In this document: in pieces, positions 43,366 to 53,763 of the stretch | Position numbering within the stretch: the stretch's first letter is position 1 | Layout of the letters: every line of letters starts with the position of its first letter | Assembly: GCF_001274935.1 (NCBI RefSeq) | Contig: NZ_LILC01000011.1 | Span: 186,705 to 250,704 of the forward strand | Direction: 5' to 3' | Length of the DNA: 64,000 nt | DNA from: Priestia koreensis | Lineage (GTDB): Bacteria > Bacillota > Bacilli > Bacillales > Bacillaceae_H | Made by a program: the position numbers and the translations under genes | The notes under the pieces: model-generated | Database searches by the model: none | The model's input: the letters and a program-made list of their open reading frames with translations, nothing else | Told to the model about the DNA's origin: nothing

Positions 43366-43394
43366 TTGACTTATCTAATGATGAACTATATAAT
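43366..43394 (+). promoter_or_regulatory. Promoter of tRNA-Arg gene
   Basis: TTGACT (43366-43371) and a perfect TATAAT (43389-43394) with a 17-base spacer, 30 bases before the tRNA. Confidence 0.85.
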
Positions 43395-43424
43395 AAACCT
43401 TGTCGTTAAGATAATTAATCATTT

Positions 43425-43501
<77 letters not shown>

Positions 43502-43517
43502 CTTTACTTACATATAC

Positions 43518-43567
43518 AAAGCGTTGATAGTATACGGTTTATTCCGCATCACATCAGCGCTTTTTTT
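43518..43567 (+). terminator. Terminator after tRNA-Arg
   Basis: AAGCGTTGAT / ATCAGCGCTT stem (one wobble pair) closing a longer loop with an inner hairpin, followed by seven T. Confidence 0.7.
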
Positions 43568-43780
43568 GCGTTTAATAGCGTAAAACTAGATAGAGCGTTG
43601 GACTTTTTAGGGAATGCTCCCACATTTGACAACGCTTCGCAACGTAAAAGATTTTTTGTGAAATCTTGATAGGATACCCAGCAAAGTATATCCCTATCAT
43701 TCCTATAAGAGGTTATCATTATGAAAATTATTCCATTCATACTATAATAGACACTCATGACATATAGAGGGAGCGTACAT

Positions 43781-44002
43781 ATGAAAAAGAAATACGAAGT
43801 AACATTTAAAATGATTAACGGAGAGATTGGTCATTTAATTGAAGCAAAGTCTCTCGATCGTGCAAGAAAATCCATTCAAGATAAGTTTGAGCAGGACTTA
43901 GATAGCCCTGTACTAGCGCTGGAAGATGATCTGGTTTTAGTTAAGGCAAATGTTCAATACTTCATGCTGAAGGAGTACGAGGGATACCCAGAGGAAGACT
44001 AA
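43781..44002 (+). CDS. Small hypothetical protein (73 residues)
   Basis: A 73-residue charged protein starting MKKKYEVTFKMINGEIGH and ending YEGYPEED. Its alternating strand-helix-strand look (VTFKMINGEIGHLIEA, then SLDRARKSIQDKFEQD, then LALEDDLVLVKANVQYFML) suggests a small alpha/beta domain. I do not recognise a family. AGAGGGAG precedes ATG 43781, and CTATAAT lies about 35 bases before it, so it looks like a real single-gene unit. An in-frame ATG at 43757 has no ribosome site. Confidence 0.72.
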   Translation: MKKKYEVTFKMINGEIGHLIEAKSLDRARKSIQDKFEQDLDSPVLALEDDLVLVKANVQYFMLKEYEGYPEED

Positions 44003-44062
44003 AACGAATAGACAGAATAAGAAATACGCATCGATCGGTTTCACCGTTCTTTATCTTATTAT

Positions 44063-44203
44063 ATGAATATCTTTTTTGAGGCAGGTTTTATGTTAGATGG
44101 TATGGAAGAGCCTAGTTTTAAAAAAGAAAAAGACGAACATCGCTTTGATTGGCTGGAGATTCCACCCGCTGTCATTTTTCGATTTAGAAAACTAGGGGTC
44201 TAA
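44063..44203 (+). CDS. Possible small ORF before a terminator
   Basis: An ORF of 46 codons (from ATG 44063) or 37 codons (from ATG 44090, which has GAGGCAGG eight bases upstream). It contains PSFKKEKDEHRFDWLEIPP and ends RKLGV. A strong terminator follows 35 bases after the stop. It may be a small protein co-transcribed with the 73-residue gene. Unrecognised; it could be a chance frame. Confidence 0.35.
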   Translation: MNIFFEAGFMLDGMEEPSFKKEKDEHRFDWLEIPPAVIFRFRKLGV

Positions 44204-44238
44204 ATCATCGTGTAAAAGAACCTGTACTAAACGTTTAA

Positions 44239-44274
44239 AACGTTACCTTCATTCGTGGGGTAACGTTTTTTTTT
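44239..44274 (+). terminator. Terminator of the small-gene unit
   Basis: AACGTTACC / GGTAACGTT stem followed by a long T run. Between here and 44508 I see no convincing gene. Confidence 0.85.
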
Positions 44275-44508
44275 GTAACAAAAAAGTGGGTGGTAACGCT
44301 ATATCGTTAGTTTAGAAAGGATGATAGATGAAAAAATCGTGAACAGCACTTGCTTTCATTACTATGCATTGGCGAATGAGACACTAGAGTATTACGTTGT
44401 ACGAATCGCTTTGGATAGAAAATAGATGACAAAATCTCATTAGTTAGCGAACGGATGACATAATGTTTCGAAAACAGAAAAAAACGGCTATATAGTGACT
44501 AAAAACAT

Positions 44509-44536
44509 TTGTCGGAAAGGAATAACGTTGTATACT
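44509..44536 (+). promoter_or_regulatory. Promoter of NERD-protein gene
   Basis: TTGTCG (44509-44514) and TATACT (44531-44536) with a 16-base spacer. Confidence 0.5.
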
Positions 44537-44573
44537 GTAAGAAAATGATGGAAAAAGGAGGCTGTAATGAAAC

Positions 44574-45557
44574 ATGATGTACGCAATTATTGGCGTATTG
44601 GCAGTGGTGCTTATCGCAACGATTTACATGATTTATCGACAATCAAAGAAAATTGATTTGCAAAAGAAAATGCTGACGGAAAAGTATCAGCATGAAATGG
44701 CAGCAACGATTGAAAAATACCGCGATCAGCAACTAACGATCGAAGAAGAGTTTCATCGAGAAGTGATGGAGATCAAAGAGAATCATGACCGTGAGACTGC
44801 GTTTTTTCGACAGTCTGTTAGTCAGTTAAATCGATATATTGATGATGTACAATCATATGCTAAAAAAAGCAGCAACGTATCAACCTATCAAGCACTGTAT
44901 CAATTAAAGCAAAGATGGATAGACGAAAATAAAATTTTAGCTGAAGATATGATTATCATGCCTAATGTGTTTATTCCTTTCTATACGGAAGATCGAATTA
45001 AAACGTGTCGTGTGGATCACCTAATTTTACTACCCACCGGTATTTACAGCATTGAGGAAAAGCATTGGAAGGGGAAAATCATTCACGGCTTAACCGATAA
45101 AAATGCAAAAGAGTTTTCATTCTTATTAGATATGGTACAAGCGAAGCCGTTCATTCAGGTGTATGAACAAACACTCGTTTTTTCATCAGCCAGTACGGTA
45201 GAAGGGCAGGATGATTCTTTAGGGCTTCTGTATGTAAAAGCGTATGCAGATCCTGCAAAAGAAGCATGGAATACGGCAAAAATGGTGTCGAGATTTTTAG
45301 TGTCCAAGATGGGGGCCATTATAAACGATGTCACACCAATCCTGTATTTTAATCATCAACATCAAGACCATAGCAGTGAAGGTGTGATTGATCTTTCAAA
45401 GGATTCATCGGTTATTCGTGTAGGACATGAAAAGGAATTGTTTTCCCTATTAGAAGAACAGTTCGATCGACCTATGCTATATAGCAGAGAAGATTTAAGA
45501 AAAATAAAAGAAAATTTAGAGCACATTCACTATATACGTGACAGCATCGAAATGTAA
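44574..45557 (+). CDS. Membrane-anchored NERD-domain protein
   Basis: 327 residues. An N-terminal membrane helix (MYAIIGVLAVVLIATIYMIY) is followed by a charged coiled coil (about 25-90) and a nuclease-related domain. The domain includes TCRVDHLILLPTGIYSIEEKHWKGKI, which has the conserved Asp and the E-x-K pattern of NERD nucleases. The role is unknown; nuclease activity is inferred only. AAAGGAGG lies 13 bases upstream of ATG 44574 but six bases before an out-of-frame ATG at 44567, so the translation start is unusual. Confidence 0.78.
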   Translation: MMYAIIGVLAVVLIATIYMIYRQSKKIDLQKKMLTEKYQHEMAATIEKYRDQQLTIEEEFHREVMEIKENHDRETAFFRQSVSQLNRYIDDVQSYAKKSSNVSTYQALYQLKQRWIDENKILAEDMIIMPNVFIPFYTEDRIKTCRVDHLILLPTGIYSIEEKHWKGKIIHGLTDKNAKEFSFLLDMVQAKPFIQVYEQTLVFSSASTVEGQDDSLGLLYVKAYADPAKEAWNTAKMVSRFLVSKMGAIINDVTPILYFNHQHQDHSSEGVIDLSKDSSVIRVGHEKELFSLLEEQFDRPMLYSREDLRKIKENLEHIHYIRDSIEM

Positions 45558-45581
45558 AAGTCTGCTTGCAGGCTTTTTTGT
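45556..45581 (+). terminator. Terminator after NERD-protein gene
   Basis: AAAG-T-CTGC / GCAG-G-CTTT stem with a T run directly after the stop. Confidence 0.7.
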
Positions 45582-45665
45582 TTTGAATTTTGTATTCCTG
45601 TAAAAGACAAATGTATTTTAAGTGAAAACTTTTTTGAAATACGCTCAGTCCCATCGTATCAATAA

Positions 45666-45679
45666 TGAAAGCGATTCCA
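45666..45679 (+). promoter_or_regulatory. cre site upstream of ilv-leu promoter (CcpA activation)
   Basis: TGAAAGCGATTCCA matches the cre consensus at 13 of 14 positions. Its centre is about 88 bases before the predicted start. In B. subtilis, CcpA activates ilv-leu from a cre at a similar upstream position. Confidence 0.75.
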
Positions 45680-45708
45680 AATTATCTTTCAAATTAGAAT
45701 AGTCAAAA

Positions 45709-45723
45709 AATTTAGAGAAAAGT
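45709..45723 (+). promoter_or_regulatory. Candidate CodY box before ilv-leu promoter
   Basis: AATTTAGAGAAAAGT has three mismatches to the CodY motif AATTTTCWGAAAATT and abuts the -35 box. CodY represses ilv-leu in B. subtilis when branched-chain amino acids are plentiful. Confidence 0.5.
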
Positions 45724-45725
45724 GG

Positions 45726-45754
45726 TTGACGAGGCTTATTTTTGGGCGTATGAT
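45726..45754 (+). promoter_or_regulatory. ilv-leu operon promoter
   Basis: TTGACG (45726-45731) and TATGAT (45749-45754) with a 17-base spacer. Confidence 0.8.
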
Positions 45755-45859
45755 AGTCCTCAAATATAAGTTTTCTAAATAAAAAGAAATCTTATTCCAA
45801 TGAGAAATACTATTGCGACGGCTCTTGTCAAAAAGGAGCAGAGGTTGTCAAAACATGAA

Positions 45860-46150
45860 AATGGTTATTAAACACGATATGAAAAAACGAAGAAGAGGAT
45901 AAGTACTCTTAAGCTGAAGAATTTCCAGAGAATCGGTATTGCTGGGAACCGATAATTCTTTCTTAAGACGAACTCGCCTCCGAGTATCAGCTTGAAACAG
46001 TAGGATTAGAGCTGGTCGGGTGTCATTCACAATCGCACTCGTTATTAAAACAAGAATGCAAGCCTGCATTCCTGAGGTAATCATCATGATTACGAAGAAG
46101 GGTGGTACCGTGAAATGACAAAGTCTTTTCACCCCTTTGACCAACGTATA
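45860..46150 (+). promoter_or_regulatory. T-box riboswitch, leucine (CUC) specifier, of ilv-leu operon
   Basis: The leader contains a long Stem I. GAACTCGC near 45970 carries the likely CUC leucine specifier. The T-box core AGGGTGGTACCGTG is near 46099-46113. A stem GTGAAA-T-GAC / GTC-T-TTTCAC at 46110-46132 is the probable terminator, with only a weak T tract. Uncharged tRNA-Leu should promote read-through. This matches the known Leu T-box of B. subtilis ilv-leu. Confidence 0.92.
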
Positions 46151-46216
46151 GAAGGTCTAATTTGGGGAGGAAAGGCTTTTTTATTTTTTATAAAAGTGTC
46201 AGAAAGGATGGGAATA

Positions 46217-47941
46217 GTGGGAGCAAATACGCAAATGGAAGATCCTGTAAATGCTAGTGTGAGTTCAAGTATGACGGGAGCAGAAATGCTTATTGAGTCA
46301 TTAAGAAAAGAAAGCGTCGATGTCATTTTCGGTTATCCGGGAGGAGCCGTTCTTCCGATTTATGACAAGTTATATGGTTCAGGCATGTTTCATGTATTAA
46401 CACGACACGAACAAGGCGGCATTCATGCTGCGGAGGGCTATGCGAGAATTTCAGGTAAACCTGGTGTAGTTATTGCAACAAGCGGACCAGGAGCGACGAA
46501 CATCGTAACAGGATTAGCAGATGCGATGATTGACTCACTACCACTCGTAGTATTTACAGGGCAAGTTGCTTCAAATGTCATTGGCTCTGATGCCTTTCAG
46601 GAAGCCGACATTTTAGGTATCACCATGCCAATCACAAAATACAGCTACCAAGTTCGTAACATTTCCGACATACCTAAGATCATTAAAGAAGCGTTTCATA
46701 TTGCGACCACAGGAAGACCAGGACCAGTTTTAATTGATATTCCAAAGGATATGGCCGTTGGGGTTGGAGAGTTTAGCTATGAAGGCGATGTGAATCTACC
46801 AGGCTATCAACCAACGCATTTTCCAAATTTACTTCAGGTCAAAAAGCTAGCAGAAGCCGTAGCAATTGCGAAAAAGCCCGTCATCTTGGCAGGGGCAGGA
46901 GTGCTACATGCAGGGGCTGCAAATGAGCTATTGCAGTATGCGGAACAGCAGCAAATACCCGTAGTTAATACACTTTTAGGATTAGGTGGCTTTCCAGCAA
47001 ATCATCCATTGCATTTAGGGATGGCAGGAATGCACGGAACGTATACGGCAAACATGGCGATTTACGAAAGTGACTTATTAATAAGCGTAGGTGCACGCTT
47101 TGATGATCGCGTTACAGGAAATCTGCAGCATTTTGCACCAAATGCCGTTGTCGCACACATCGATATTGATCCGGCTGAAATTGGGAAAAACGTCCCAACT
47201 CAGATTCCAATTGTAGGAGACGCAAAAGAAGCGCTTCAACAGCTGGCTGTCCAAACGGATCGAATGGGTGACTATCAAACATGGCACGCACGCTTAAATG
47301 AATGGAAAGCTGAATATCCGCTTTGGTATGAACGGTCAGATGACTTATTAAAGCCACAGCATGTCATTGAAATGATTCACAAACGCACAAACGGTGAGGC
47401 GATTGTTGCAACAGACGTCGGTCAGCATCAGATGTGGGTGGCACAGTTTTATCAATTCAATGAACCAAATCGCTGGGTAACATCGGGCGGGTTAGGAACG
47501 ATGGGATTTGGTCTTCCATCTGCGATTGGCGCACAGCTTGCTAATCCAAAAGGCGTAGTAGTCGCAATCGTTGGTGACGGTGGATTCCAAATGACGCTTC
47601 AAGAACTAGGCGTAATCCATGAACTCAATTTACCCGTTAAGGTCGTCATCTTAAACAATCAATCGCTCGGAATGGTGCGACAATGGCAGGAGATCTTTTA
47701 TGAGGAACGCTATTCTCACTCGTTGATCCCAAATCAGCCAAATTTAATGAAGCTAGCAGAAGCTTATGGAATTAAAGGCCTACAAGCATCTACAGAGGAG
47801 GAAGCGAAACAAGTCATTGAAGAAGCATTCTCAACAGATGGACCGGTGTTAATGAACTTCTACGTTGCGCCAAAAGAAAACGTCTACCCAATGGTAGCCC
47901 CAGGAAAAGGATTGCATGAAATGGTGGGGGTGAAACCTTGA
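46217..47941 (+). CDS. ilvB: Acetolactate synthase, large (catalytic) subunit
   Basis: 574 residues from GTG 46217, the same length as B. subtilis IlvB, and starting MGANTQ like its MGTNVQ. AAAGG lies nine bases upstream. The upstream in-frame stretch from 46115 would begin inside the T-box terminator. ThDP-enzyme features are [15 protein letters not shown], the catalytic glutamate in [15 protein letters not shown], and [12 protein letters not shown] with the downstream asparagines for ThDP-Mg binding. It condenses pyruvate in valine, leucine and isoleucine synthesis. The stop overlaps the ilvH start. Confidence 0.95.
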   Translation: MGANTQMEDPVNASVSSSMTGAEMLIESLRKESVDVIFGYPGGAVLPIYDKLYGSGMFHVLTRHEQGGIHAAEGYARISGKPGVVIATSGPGATNIVTGLADAMIDSLPLVVFTGQVASNVIGSDAFQEADILGITMPITKYSYQVRNISDIPKIIKEAFHIATTGRPGPVLIDIPKDMAVGVGEFSYEGDVNLPGYQPTHFPNLLQVKKLAEAVAIAKKPVILAGAGVLHAGAANELLQYAEQQQIPVVNTLLGLGGFPANHPLHLGMAGMHGTYTANMAIYESDLLISVGARFDDRVTGNLQHFAPNAVVAHIDIDPAEIGKNVPTQIPIVGDAKEALQQLAVQTDRMGDYQTWHARLNEWKAEYPLWYERSDDLLKPQHVIEMIHKRTNGEAIVATDVGQHQMWVAQFYQFNEPNRWVTSGGLGTMGFGLPSAIGAQLANPKGVVVAIVGDGGFQMTLQELGVIHELNLPVKVVILNNQSLGMVRQWQEIFYEERYSHSLIPNQPNLMKLAEAYGIKGLQASTEEEAKQVIEEAFSTDGPVLMNFYVAPKENVYPMVAPGKGLHEMVGVKP

Positions 47942-48456
47942 AACGAATCATTACAGCTACGGTTATTAACAGACCAGGAGTACTAAATCGAATCACAGGA
48001 TTATTTACGAAAAGAGATTTCAATATTGAGAGCATTTCAGTAGGTCACACCGAGTCAGAAGGAAATTCACGCATGACGTTCGTGGTCAATGTTAAGGATG
48101 ATAACTCAGCTGAGCAGGTCATTAAGCAATTGAATAAACAAATTGATGTTTTAAAAGTTCAAGACATCACCGATCAAGCAATCGTCGCAAGGGAGCTGGC
48201 GCTCATAAAAGTTGCTTCTGTGCCAACTCATCGAAATGAGCTTTATTCGTTAATTGAGCCGTTCCGAGCAACAATTATTGATGTAAGTCGAGACAGCGTC
48301 ATTATTCAAGTCACAGGGGAATCGAATAAAATTGAAGCGATCATTGACTTGCTTCAGCCATATGGCCTGAAAGAAGTTGTAAGAACAGGAACAGTGGCGT
48401 TCCCACGCGGTAATCAAAAATTATCCGCCAATCCAAAAGTAACAACGATCATCTAA
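47938..48456 (+). CDS. ilvH: Acetolactate synthase, small (regulatory) subunit
   Basis: 172 residues. The N-terminal ACT domain ([34 protein letters not shown]) binds valine for feedback inhibition, and a second regulatory domain follows ([32 protein letters not shown]). The start TTG 47938 lies inside the ilvB stop, so the two subunits are translationally coupled. GGTGGGGGTG serves as the ribosome site. Confidence 0.95.
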   Translation: MKRIITATVINRPGVLNRITGLFTKRDFNIESISVGHTESEGNSRMTFVVNVKDDNSAEQVIKQLNKQIDVLKVQDITDQAIVARELALIKVASVPTHRNELYSLIEPFRATIIDVSRDSVIIQVTGESNKIEAIIDLLQPYGLKEVVRTGTVAFPRGNQKLSANPKVTTII

Positions 48457-48514
48457 TAATGTGAGCTTTTTAAAAAACAAAATATACAGAAAAGTTAAAA
48501 AGGAGAGGTTATAC

Positions 48515-49540
48515 ATGGCAAAGGTTTATTACAATGGAGATGCAAATGATCAAGTTTTATCGGGGAAAACAGTAGCAATCGTGGGGTACGGCTCTCAAGG
48601 TCATGCACACGCTCAGAACTTACGTGATAGTGGTATTAACGTAGTGGTCGGTCTTCGAAAAGGGAAATCGTGGAACCAAGCAGAGCAAGACGGATTTACT
48701 GTTCTATCAGTGAGCGAAGCTACGCAACAGGCGGAGGTTGTCATGGTATTACTTCCAGACGAGCATCAGCCAAAGGTATACAAAGAGGAAATTGAGCCCG
48801 AGCTAAAACCAGGTCATTCATTAGTATTTGCACACGGATTTAACATTCATTTTAACCAAATCGTACCGCCAGAATTTGTGGATGTGTTTTTAGTGGCTCC
48901 AAAAGGTCCAGGACATTTAGTAAGACGTACGTATGAAGAAAGCGCTGGTGTGCCTGCATTATTCGCCGTTTACCAAGATGTATCGGGTGAAGCTCGTGAC
49001 GTGGCGCTAGCATATGCGAAAGGAATTGGATCAGCACGTGCAGGCGTACTAGAAACAACGTTCCAAGAAGAAACAGAGACGGATTTATTCGGTGAGCAAG
49101 CGGTGCTTTGTGGTGGTCTTACTGCACTTGTAAAAGCTGGATTTGAGACGTTAGTTGAAGCTGGTTATCAGCCAGAGGTCGCTTATTTTGAGTGTTTACA
49201 CGAGTTGAAATTAATTGTAGATCTCATGTACGAAGGTGGAATGGCTGGAATGAGATATTCGATTTCCGATACGGCTCAGTGGGGTGACTTCGTAACAGGA
49301 CCTCGCATTGTAAACGATGCTGTAAAAGCAGAAATGAAAAACGTGTTAACGGATATCCAAACGGGTCAATTCGCAAAAGGCTGGATTTTAGAGAACCAAG
49401 CAAATCGTCCAGTGTTTAACGCAGTGAATCAGCGTGAAAACAGTCATTTAATTGAAGAGGTAGGAGCGAAGCTGCGTGAAATGATGCCATTTGTCAAAAA
49501 AAATAAGAAAGAAGCGGTGGTCGCGAGTGCAAAAAATTAA
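48515..49540 (+). CDS. ilvC: Ketol-acid reductoisomerase
   Basis: 341 residues, class I. The N-terminal NADPH-binding motif is [21 protein letters not shown]. The knotted C-terminal helical domain contains the magnesium ligands in [14 protein letters not shown] and [15 protein letters not shown]. It isomerises and reduces acetolactate and acetohydroxybutyrate. AAAGGAGAGG supports ATG 48515. The C-terminal end (about 14 bases) overlaps the leuA start. Confidence 0.96.
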   Translation: MAKVYYNGDANDQVLSGKTVAIVGYGSQGHAHAQNLRDSGINVVVGLRKGKSWNQAEQDGFTVLSVSEATQQAEVVMVLLPDEHQPKVYKEEIEPELKPGHSLVFAHGFNIHFNQIVPPEFVDVFLVAPKGPGHLVRRTYEESAGVPALFAVYQDVSGEARDVALAYAKGIGSARAGVLETTFQEETETDLFGEQAVLCGGLTALVKAGFETLVEAGYQPEVAYFECLHELKLIVDLMYEGGMAGMRYSISDTAQWGDFVTGPRIVNDAVKAEMKNVLTDIQTGQFAKGWILENQANRPVFNAVNQRENSHLIEEVGAKLREMMPFVKKNKKEAVVASAKN

Positions 49541-51059
49541 GCTATTTGATACGACGCTAAGAGATGGAGAACAGTCACCGGGAGTCAATCTTAATTTTCA
49601 AGAAAAGTTAGAGATTGCAAGACAGTTAGAGCGCTTAGGCATCGATATCATTGAAGCAGGATTCCCTGCTGCTTCAAAAGGAGATTTTCAATCTGTAAAA
49701 GAAATTGCGTCAATTGTACGTGGTTCTTCCGTAACAGGCCTTGCGCGGTCTGTTACGAAGGACATTGACGTTGCATGGGAGGCGTTGAAACATAGCGAGG
49801 AGCCAAGGCTTCATGTGTTTCTTGCTACTTCACCGATTCATATGCAATATAAGCTGAAAAAAACGCCTGATCAAGTGGTTGAAACAGCTGTCGAAATGGT
49901 TCGATACGCAACAAAGCGTTTTCCAGTTGTTCAGTGGTCTGCTGAAGATGCATGCCGCAGTGATTTGCCGTTCCTTGCGCGTATCATAACCGAAGTGATT
50001 GAGGCGGGTGCAAAAGTCATTAATATCCCTGATACAGTGGGATATATCACACCAGAGGAATACGGAGATATTTTTACTTATTTAAAGGAAAACGTGCCAA
50101 ACATTCATCGCGTTGACTTATCTGCCCATTGCCATGATGACCTTGGGATGGCAACGGCTAATTCACTAGCAGCGATTCGTCACGGTGCTACGCAAATTGA
50201 AGGAACCATTAACGGAATTGGGGAACGAGCGGGTAATGCATCTCTTGAGGAAATTGCGGTTGCTCTTCACATTCGAAAAGACTTTTATCAGGCTGAAACA
50301 GGTCTAACGCTTCCTGAGACTAAACGTACAAGTGATTTAGTGAGCAAACTTACTGGCATGGTCATTGCACCGAATAAAGCGGTCGTTGGGCGCAATGCTT
50401 TTGCACATGAGTCAGGCATTCACCAGGACGGTGTGTTAAAAGAACCCACAACCTATGAAATTATTTCGCCGGAGCTAGTGGGTGTCAAACAAAACCCAAT
50501 TGTATTAGGAAAACATTCAGGCCGCCATGCGTTCCGCACACGCCTGGTCGAGTTAGGGTTTGCTACGGGAGATCAGCAGCTAGATAGCTTGTTTGCTAAG
50601 TTCAAAGATTTGGCAGATAAAAAGAAAGAAATCACAGACGATGATTTATTCGCACTTGTTCTTCAAAAGCAAATTGGTGATGAAGAAGTGTATAAATTAG
50701 ATGGACTTCAAGTTCAATACGGAATGAACAACATTCCAACCGCAACCGTTACGCTGCGTCGCGGTGAAGAAATTATTCAGGAAGCTGCAACAGGTGCCGG
50801 AAGCGTAGAAGCGATTTACAACACACTGGAACGATGCCTAGATCGTGAATTAAACCTTGTTGATTATCGCATTCAGTCAATCAACGGTGGCCCAGATGCA
50901 CTTGCAGAAGTATACGTAAAAATTGCAAGTGAATCAGGAGAAGCGACAGGGCGCGGTGTAGCACATGATGTGCTTGAAGCGTCTGCCAAGGCCTATATTA
51001 ACTCCGTCAATCGAATGGTTGCGATCGAAGAAACAAAGGCAAAGCAAGAGGTAGTCTAA
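49527..51059 (+). CDS. leuA: 2-isopropylmalate synthase
   Basis: 510 residues. The TIM barrel begins [21 protein letters not shown], with the metal-binding HCHDDLGMA near residue 202 and [12 protein letters not shown]. The C-terminal part is the LeuA allosteric domain that binds leucine. It condenses acetyl-CoA with ketoisovalerate, the first committed step to leucine. GTG 49527 is the only plausible start aligning with the family N terminus. It overlaps ilvC by 14 bases; its ribosome site is weak, so coupling to ilvC translation is likely. Confidence 0.95.
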   Translation: MQKIKLFDTTLRDGEQSPGVNLNFQEKLEIARQLERLGIDIIEAGFPAASKGDFQSVKEIASIVRGSSVTGLARSVTKDIDVAWEALKHSEEPRLHVFLATSPIHMQYKLKKTPDQVVETAVEMVRYATKRFPVVQWSAEDACRSDLPFLARIITEVIEAGAKVINIPDTVGYITPEEYGDIFTYLKENVPNIHRVDLSAHCHDDLGMATANSLAAIRHGATQIEGTINGIGERAGNASLEEIAVALHIRKDFYQAETGLTLPETKRTSDLVSKLTGMVIAPNKAVVGRNAFAHESGIHQDGVLKEPTTYEIISPELVGVKQNPIVLGKHSGRHAFRTRLVELGFATGDQQLDSLFAKFKDLADKKKEITDDDLFALVLQKQIGDEEVYKLDGLQVQYGMNNIPTATVTLRRGEEIIQEAATGAGSVEAIYNTLERCLDRELNLVDYRIQSINGGPDALAEVYVKIASESGEATGRGVAHDVLEASAKAYINSVNRMVAIEETKAKQEVV

Positions 51060-51112
51060 GATACGAGGGGATGGTCTCCCCTTGTATTCTAAAAATGAGA
51101 GGAGAGAGACGG

Positions 51113-52225
51113 ATGAAAAAAGTCATTGCAGTGTTGCCGGGAGATGGAATTGGAAAAGAAGTAACTCAGGGAGCTGTGGAGGTTTTAAAAGCTGTTGCAA
51201 ACTGTTTTAATCATCAATTTGAATTCGTCTATTCTTCTATGGGTGGAGAAGCGATTGATCAATACGGGGTTCCTCTACCTGCTGAAACGCTTACGATTTG
51301 CAAAGACTCCGATGCTGTACTAATGGGTGCTGTTGGTGGTCCGAAATGGGATCATGTTCCTCCTAGCGTCCGCCCCGAAAAAGGACTGCTACAATTGCGA
51401 AAGGCTTTAGATGTTTATGCAAATCTGCGCCCCATTTCTGTGCACGCCCCTCTAGCGGATGCATCTCCTTTAAAGAAAGAATACGTAACGGACGTGGATT
51501 TTGTCATCGTTCGTGAGCTGACAGGTGGCCTTTATTTTGGTACACCAAGTGAGCGAAGAGAAGAAAACGGTGAGCAAACAGTAGTCGATACGCTTCATTA
51601 TACAAGAGCTGAAATGAAGCGCATTATTAAAACCGCGTTTGATATTGCCTTACTGAGACGAAAAAAAGTAACGTCTGTTGATAAAGCTAATGTACTAGAG
51701 TCTAGCCGAGTATGGCGTGAAGTAGCAGAAGAAGTAGCGAAAGAGTATCCAGAAGTGGAGCTTGAGCACATGCTTGTGGACGCAGCTGCCATGGAGTTAA
51801 TTCGCTGTCCAAAGCGCTTTGACGTCATGGTGACGGAAAATATGTTTGGAGACATTTTAAGCGATGAAGCGTCTATGATAACAGGATCTTTAGGAATGCT
51901 TCCATCTGCAAGCTTATCGGTAAAAGGACCGTCTCTGTACGAACCTGCTCATGGATCTGCGCCTGACATTGCGGGGCAAGGAAAAGCGAACCCAATTGCT
52001 GCAATTCTATCAGCAGCCATGCTGCTTCGCCATTCCTTTGGCTTGAAAGAAGAGGCCGCAGTAATCGAAAAAGCGGTGGAGCAAGCCCTTGGTGCAGGAT
52101 ACCGCACGGCTGACTTATATGCGGAAGGTCAATCCGTTATTTCGACGAGTAAAATGACGCAGGAAATCGTTGATGCCATCATTGATGACTCGGCAATTTC
52201 TAACATTATGACAGCTTATATTTAA
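51113..52225 (+). CDS. leuB: 3-isopropylmalate dehydrogenase
   Basis: 370 residues. It has the decarboxylating dehydrogenase fold, with LPGDGIGKEV at the start, GAVGGPKWD, LRPI, VRELTGGLYFG and the metal and substrate region SDEASMITGSLGMLPSASL. GSAPDIAGQGKANP binds NAD. It oxidises 3-isopropylmalate to 2-ketoisocaproate. GAGGAGAGAG supports ATG 51113; a GTG/ATG extension upstream to 51071 is unsupported. Confidence 0.95.
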   Translation: MKKVIAVLPGDGIGKEVTQGAVEVLKAVANCFNHQFEFVYSSMGGEAIDQYGVPLPAETLTICKDSDAVLMGAVGGPKWDHVPPSVRPEKGLLQLRKALDVYANLRPISVHAPLADASPLKKEYVTDVDFVIVRELTGGLYFGTPSERREENGEQTVVDTLHYTRAEMKRIIKTAFDIALLRRKKVTSVDKANVLESSRVWREVAEEVAKEYPEVELEHMLVDAAAMELIRCPKRFDVMVTENMFGDILSDEASMITGSLGMLPSASLSVKGPSLYEPAHGSAPDIAGQGKANPIAAILSAAMLLRHSFGLKEEAAVIEKAVEQALGAGYRTADLYAEGQSVISTSKMTQEIVDAIIDDSAISNIMTAYI

Positions 52226-52334
52226 TTCACTCTATTAATATAGTAGAAAAGCGGAGATTCATACGAGTACGTAGGGGTGTTTGAACATAGACGTTCAGAC
52301 ATCCTGTTTTTAAAAATGCAGGAGGTGGATCGTG

Positions 52335-53750
52335 ATGACGGCAAAAAACATTATTGAAAAAGTATGGGAAAAGCATGTTGTACATCGAGAGGAAGGAAAG
52401 CCGGATTTGTTATATATTGATTTGCACCTTATTCATGAGGTAACGTCTCCACAGGCATTTTCGGGACTTCGTCAAGCAAATCGAAAGGTAAGACGTCCAG
52501 ATTTAACCTTCGCTACAATGGATCACAACGTACCAACAGTCAATCGGTTTGTAATTGAAGATCCGATTGCAAAGAAGCAAATCGAAACGCTAGCCGGTAA
52601 TTGTCGCGAGTTTGGTGTAGAGCTTTTAGATTTGAATAGTGAGGAACAAGGAATCGTACATATTATTGGTCCAGAGCTTGGTCTAACTCAGCCTGGGAAG
52701 ACGATTGTTTGTGGGGATAGTCACACATCAACACACGGAGCGTTTGGTGCGATTGCGTTTGGGATTGGAACGAGCGAGGTCGAGCATGTCCTTGCCACAC
52801 AAACGTTATGGCAAAGTAGACCCAAAACGCTTCAAATCAAAATTAATGGCCAAAAGCCAAAAGGTTTTTTTGCAAAAGATATTATTCTGGCCGTTATTCA
52901 AAAATACGGCGTTCGTTTCGGAACGGGTTATATTATGGAATTTACAGGCGAAGCGATTCGTTCTTTATCAATGGAAGAGCGTATGACTATTTGCAATATG
53001 TCCATTGAAGCAGGTGCGAAGGCAGGATTGATCAGCCCGGATGAGACAACTTTCGAATATATAAAAGGTCGTCCTCATGCACCAAAGGGCGAAGCGTTCG
53101 ATCGTGCTGTTGAAGAGTGGAAGGCTCTTGCGACGGACGAAGGAGCTGCCTATGACGAAACGTTAGAAATAGACATTAGCGAACTAAGTCCTGTCGTAAC
53201 GTGGGGGACAAACCCTGGCATGAGTGCAGCGGTGGATGGTAAGCTTCCTACACTAGAAGAATGTTCAACTGATAGTGAGCGCCGATCGGTCGCGAGCGCT
53301 TTAGAATATATGGGCTTAACTGCGGGGATGGATGTAACAGATATTCCGGTTCAGCACGTTTTCATCGGATCTTGTACAAATGCTCGTCTTTCTGATTTAC
53401 GCGATGCGGCACAGGTTATTAAAGGGAAAAAAGTTGCGCCAACGGTAACGGCCATTGTTGTTCCCGGATCACAGCGCATTAAGCAATTGGCTGAACAAGA
53501 AGGCCTAGCGGAAGTGTTTACGGATGCTGGATTTCAGTGGCGTGATTCAGGGTGTAGTATGTGCCTAGGAATGAACTCTGATCTCGTACCAGAGGGAGAA
53601 CACTGCGCATCAACATCAAACAGAAACTTTGAAGGTCGTCAAGGAAAAGGAGCGCGAACACACCTTGTTAGTCCGGCAATGGCAGCAGCAGCGGCCTTGT
53701 ACGGTCACTTTGTTGACGTTCGAAAATTAGAGGAAGCTGTACTAGCATAA
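52335..53750 (+). CDS. leuC: 3-isopropylmalate dehydratase, large subunit
   Basis: 471 residues, aconitase superfamily. The [4Fe-4S] ligands are in [11 protein letters not shown] and [10 protein letters not shown]. Substrate-binding segments [33 protein letters not shown] and [20 protein letters not shown] are present. GGAGGTGG supports ATG 52335; a GTG three bases earlier is possible. It works with LeuD, encoded 13 bases downstream, to isomerise isopropylmalate. Confidence 0.96.
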   Translation: MTAKNIIEKVWEKHVVHREEGKPDLLYIDLHLIHEVTSPQAFSGLRQANRKVRRPDLTFATMDHNVPTVNRFVIEDPIAKKQIETLAGNCREFGVELLDLNSEEQGIVHIIGPELGLTQPGKTIVCGDSHTSTHGAFGAIAFGIGTSEVEHVLATQTLWQSRPKTLQIKINGQKPKGFFAKDIILAVIQKYGVRFGTGYIMEFTGEAIRSLSMEERMTICNMSIEAGAKAGLISPDETTFEYIKGRPHAPKGEAFDRAVEEWKALATDEGAAYDETLEIDISELSPVVTWGTNPGMSAAVDGKLPTLEECSTDSERRSVASALEYMGLTAGMDVTDIPVQHVFIGSCTNARLSDLRDAAQVIKGKKVAPTVTAIVVPGSQRIKQLAEQEGLAEVFTDAGFQWRDSGCSMCLGMNSDLVPEGEHCASTSNRNFEGRQGKGARTHLVSPAMAAAAALYGHFVDVRKLEEAVLA

Positions 53751-53763
53751 GGAGGAGACCGAG

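Noticed and set aside
43549..43758. 69-codon minus-strand ORF after tRNA-Arg
   Set aside because: It starts over the promoter of the next plus-strand gene and has no ribosome site or family features.
44321..44425. 34-codon ORF after the small-gene terminator, and a nearby MKKS-stop frame
   Set aside because: AAAGG directly abuts the ATG, leaving no spacing, and the alternative ATG meets a stop after four codons. It may be decayed sequence; there is not enough to call a pseudogene.
46115..46216. N-terminal extension of ilvB
   Set aside because: It would translate the T-box terminator region, and the GTG at 46217 gives the length and N terminus expected for Bacillus IlvB.
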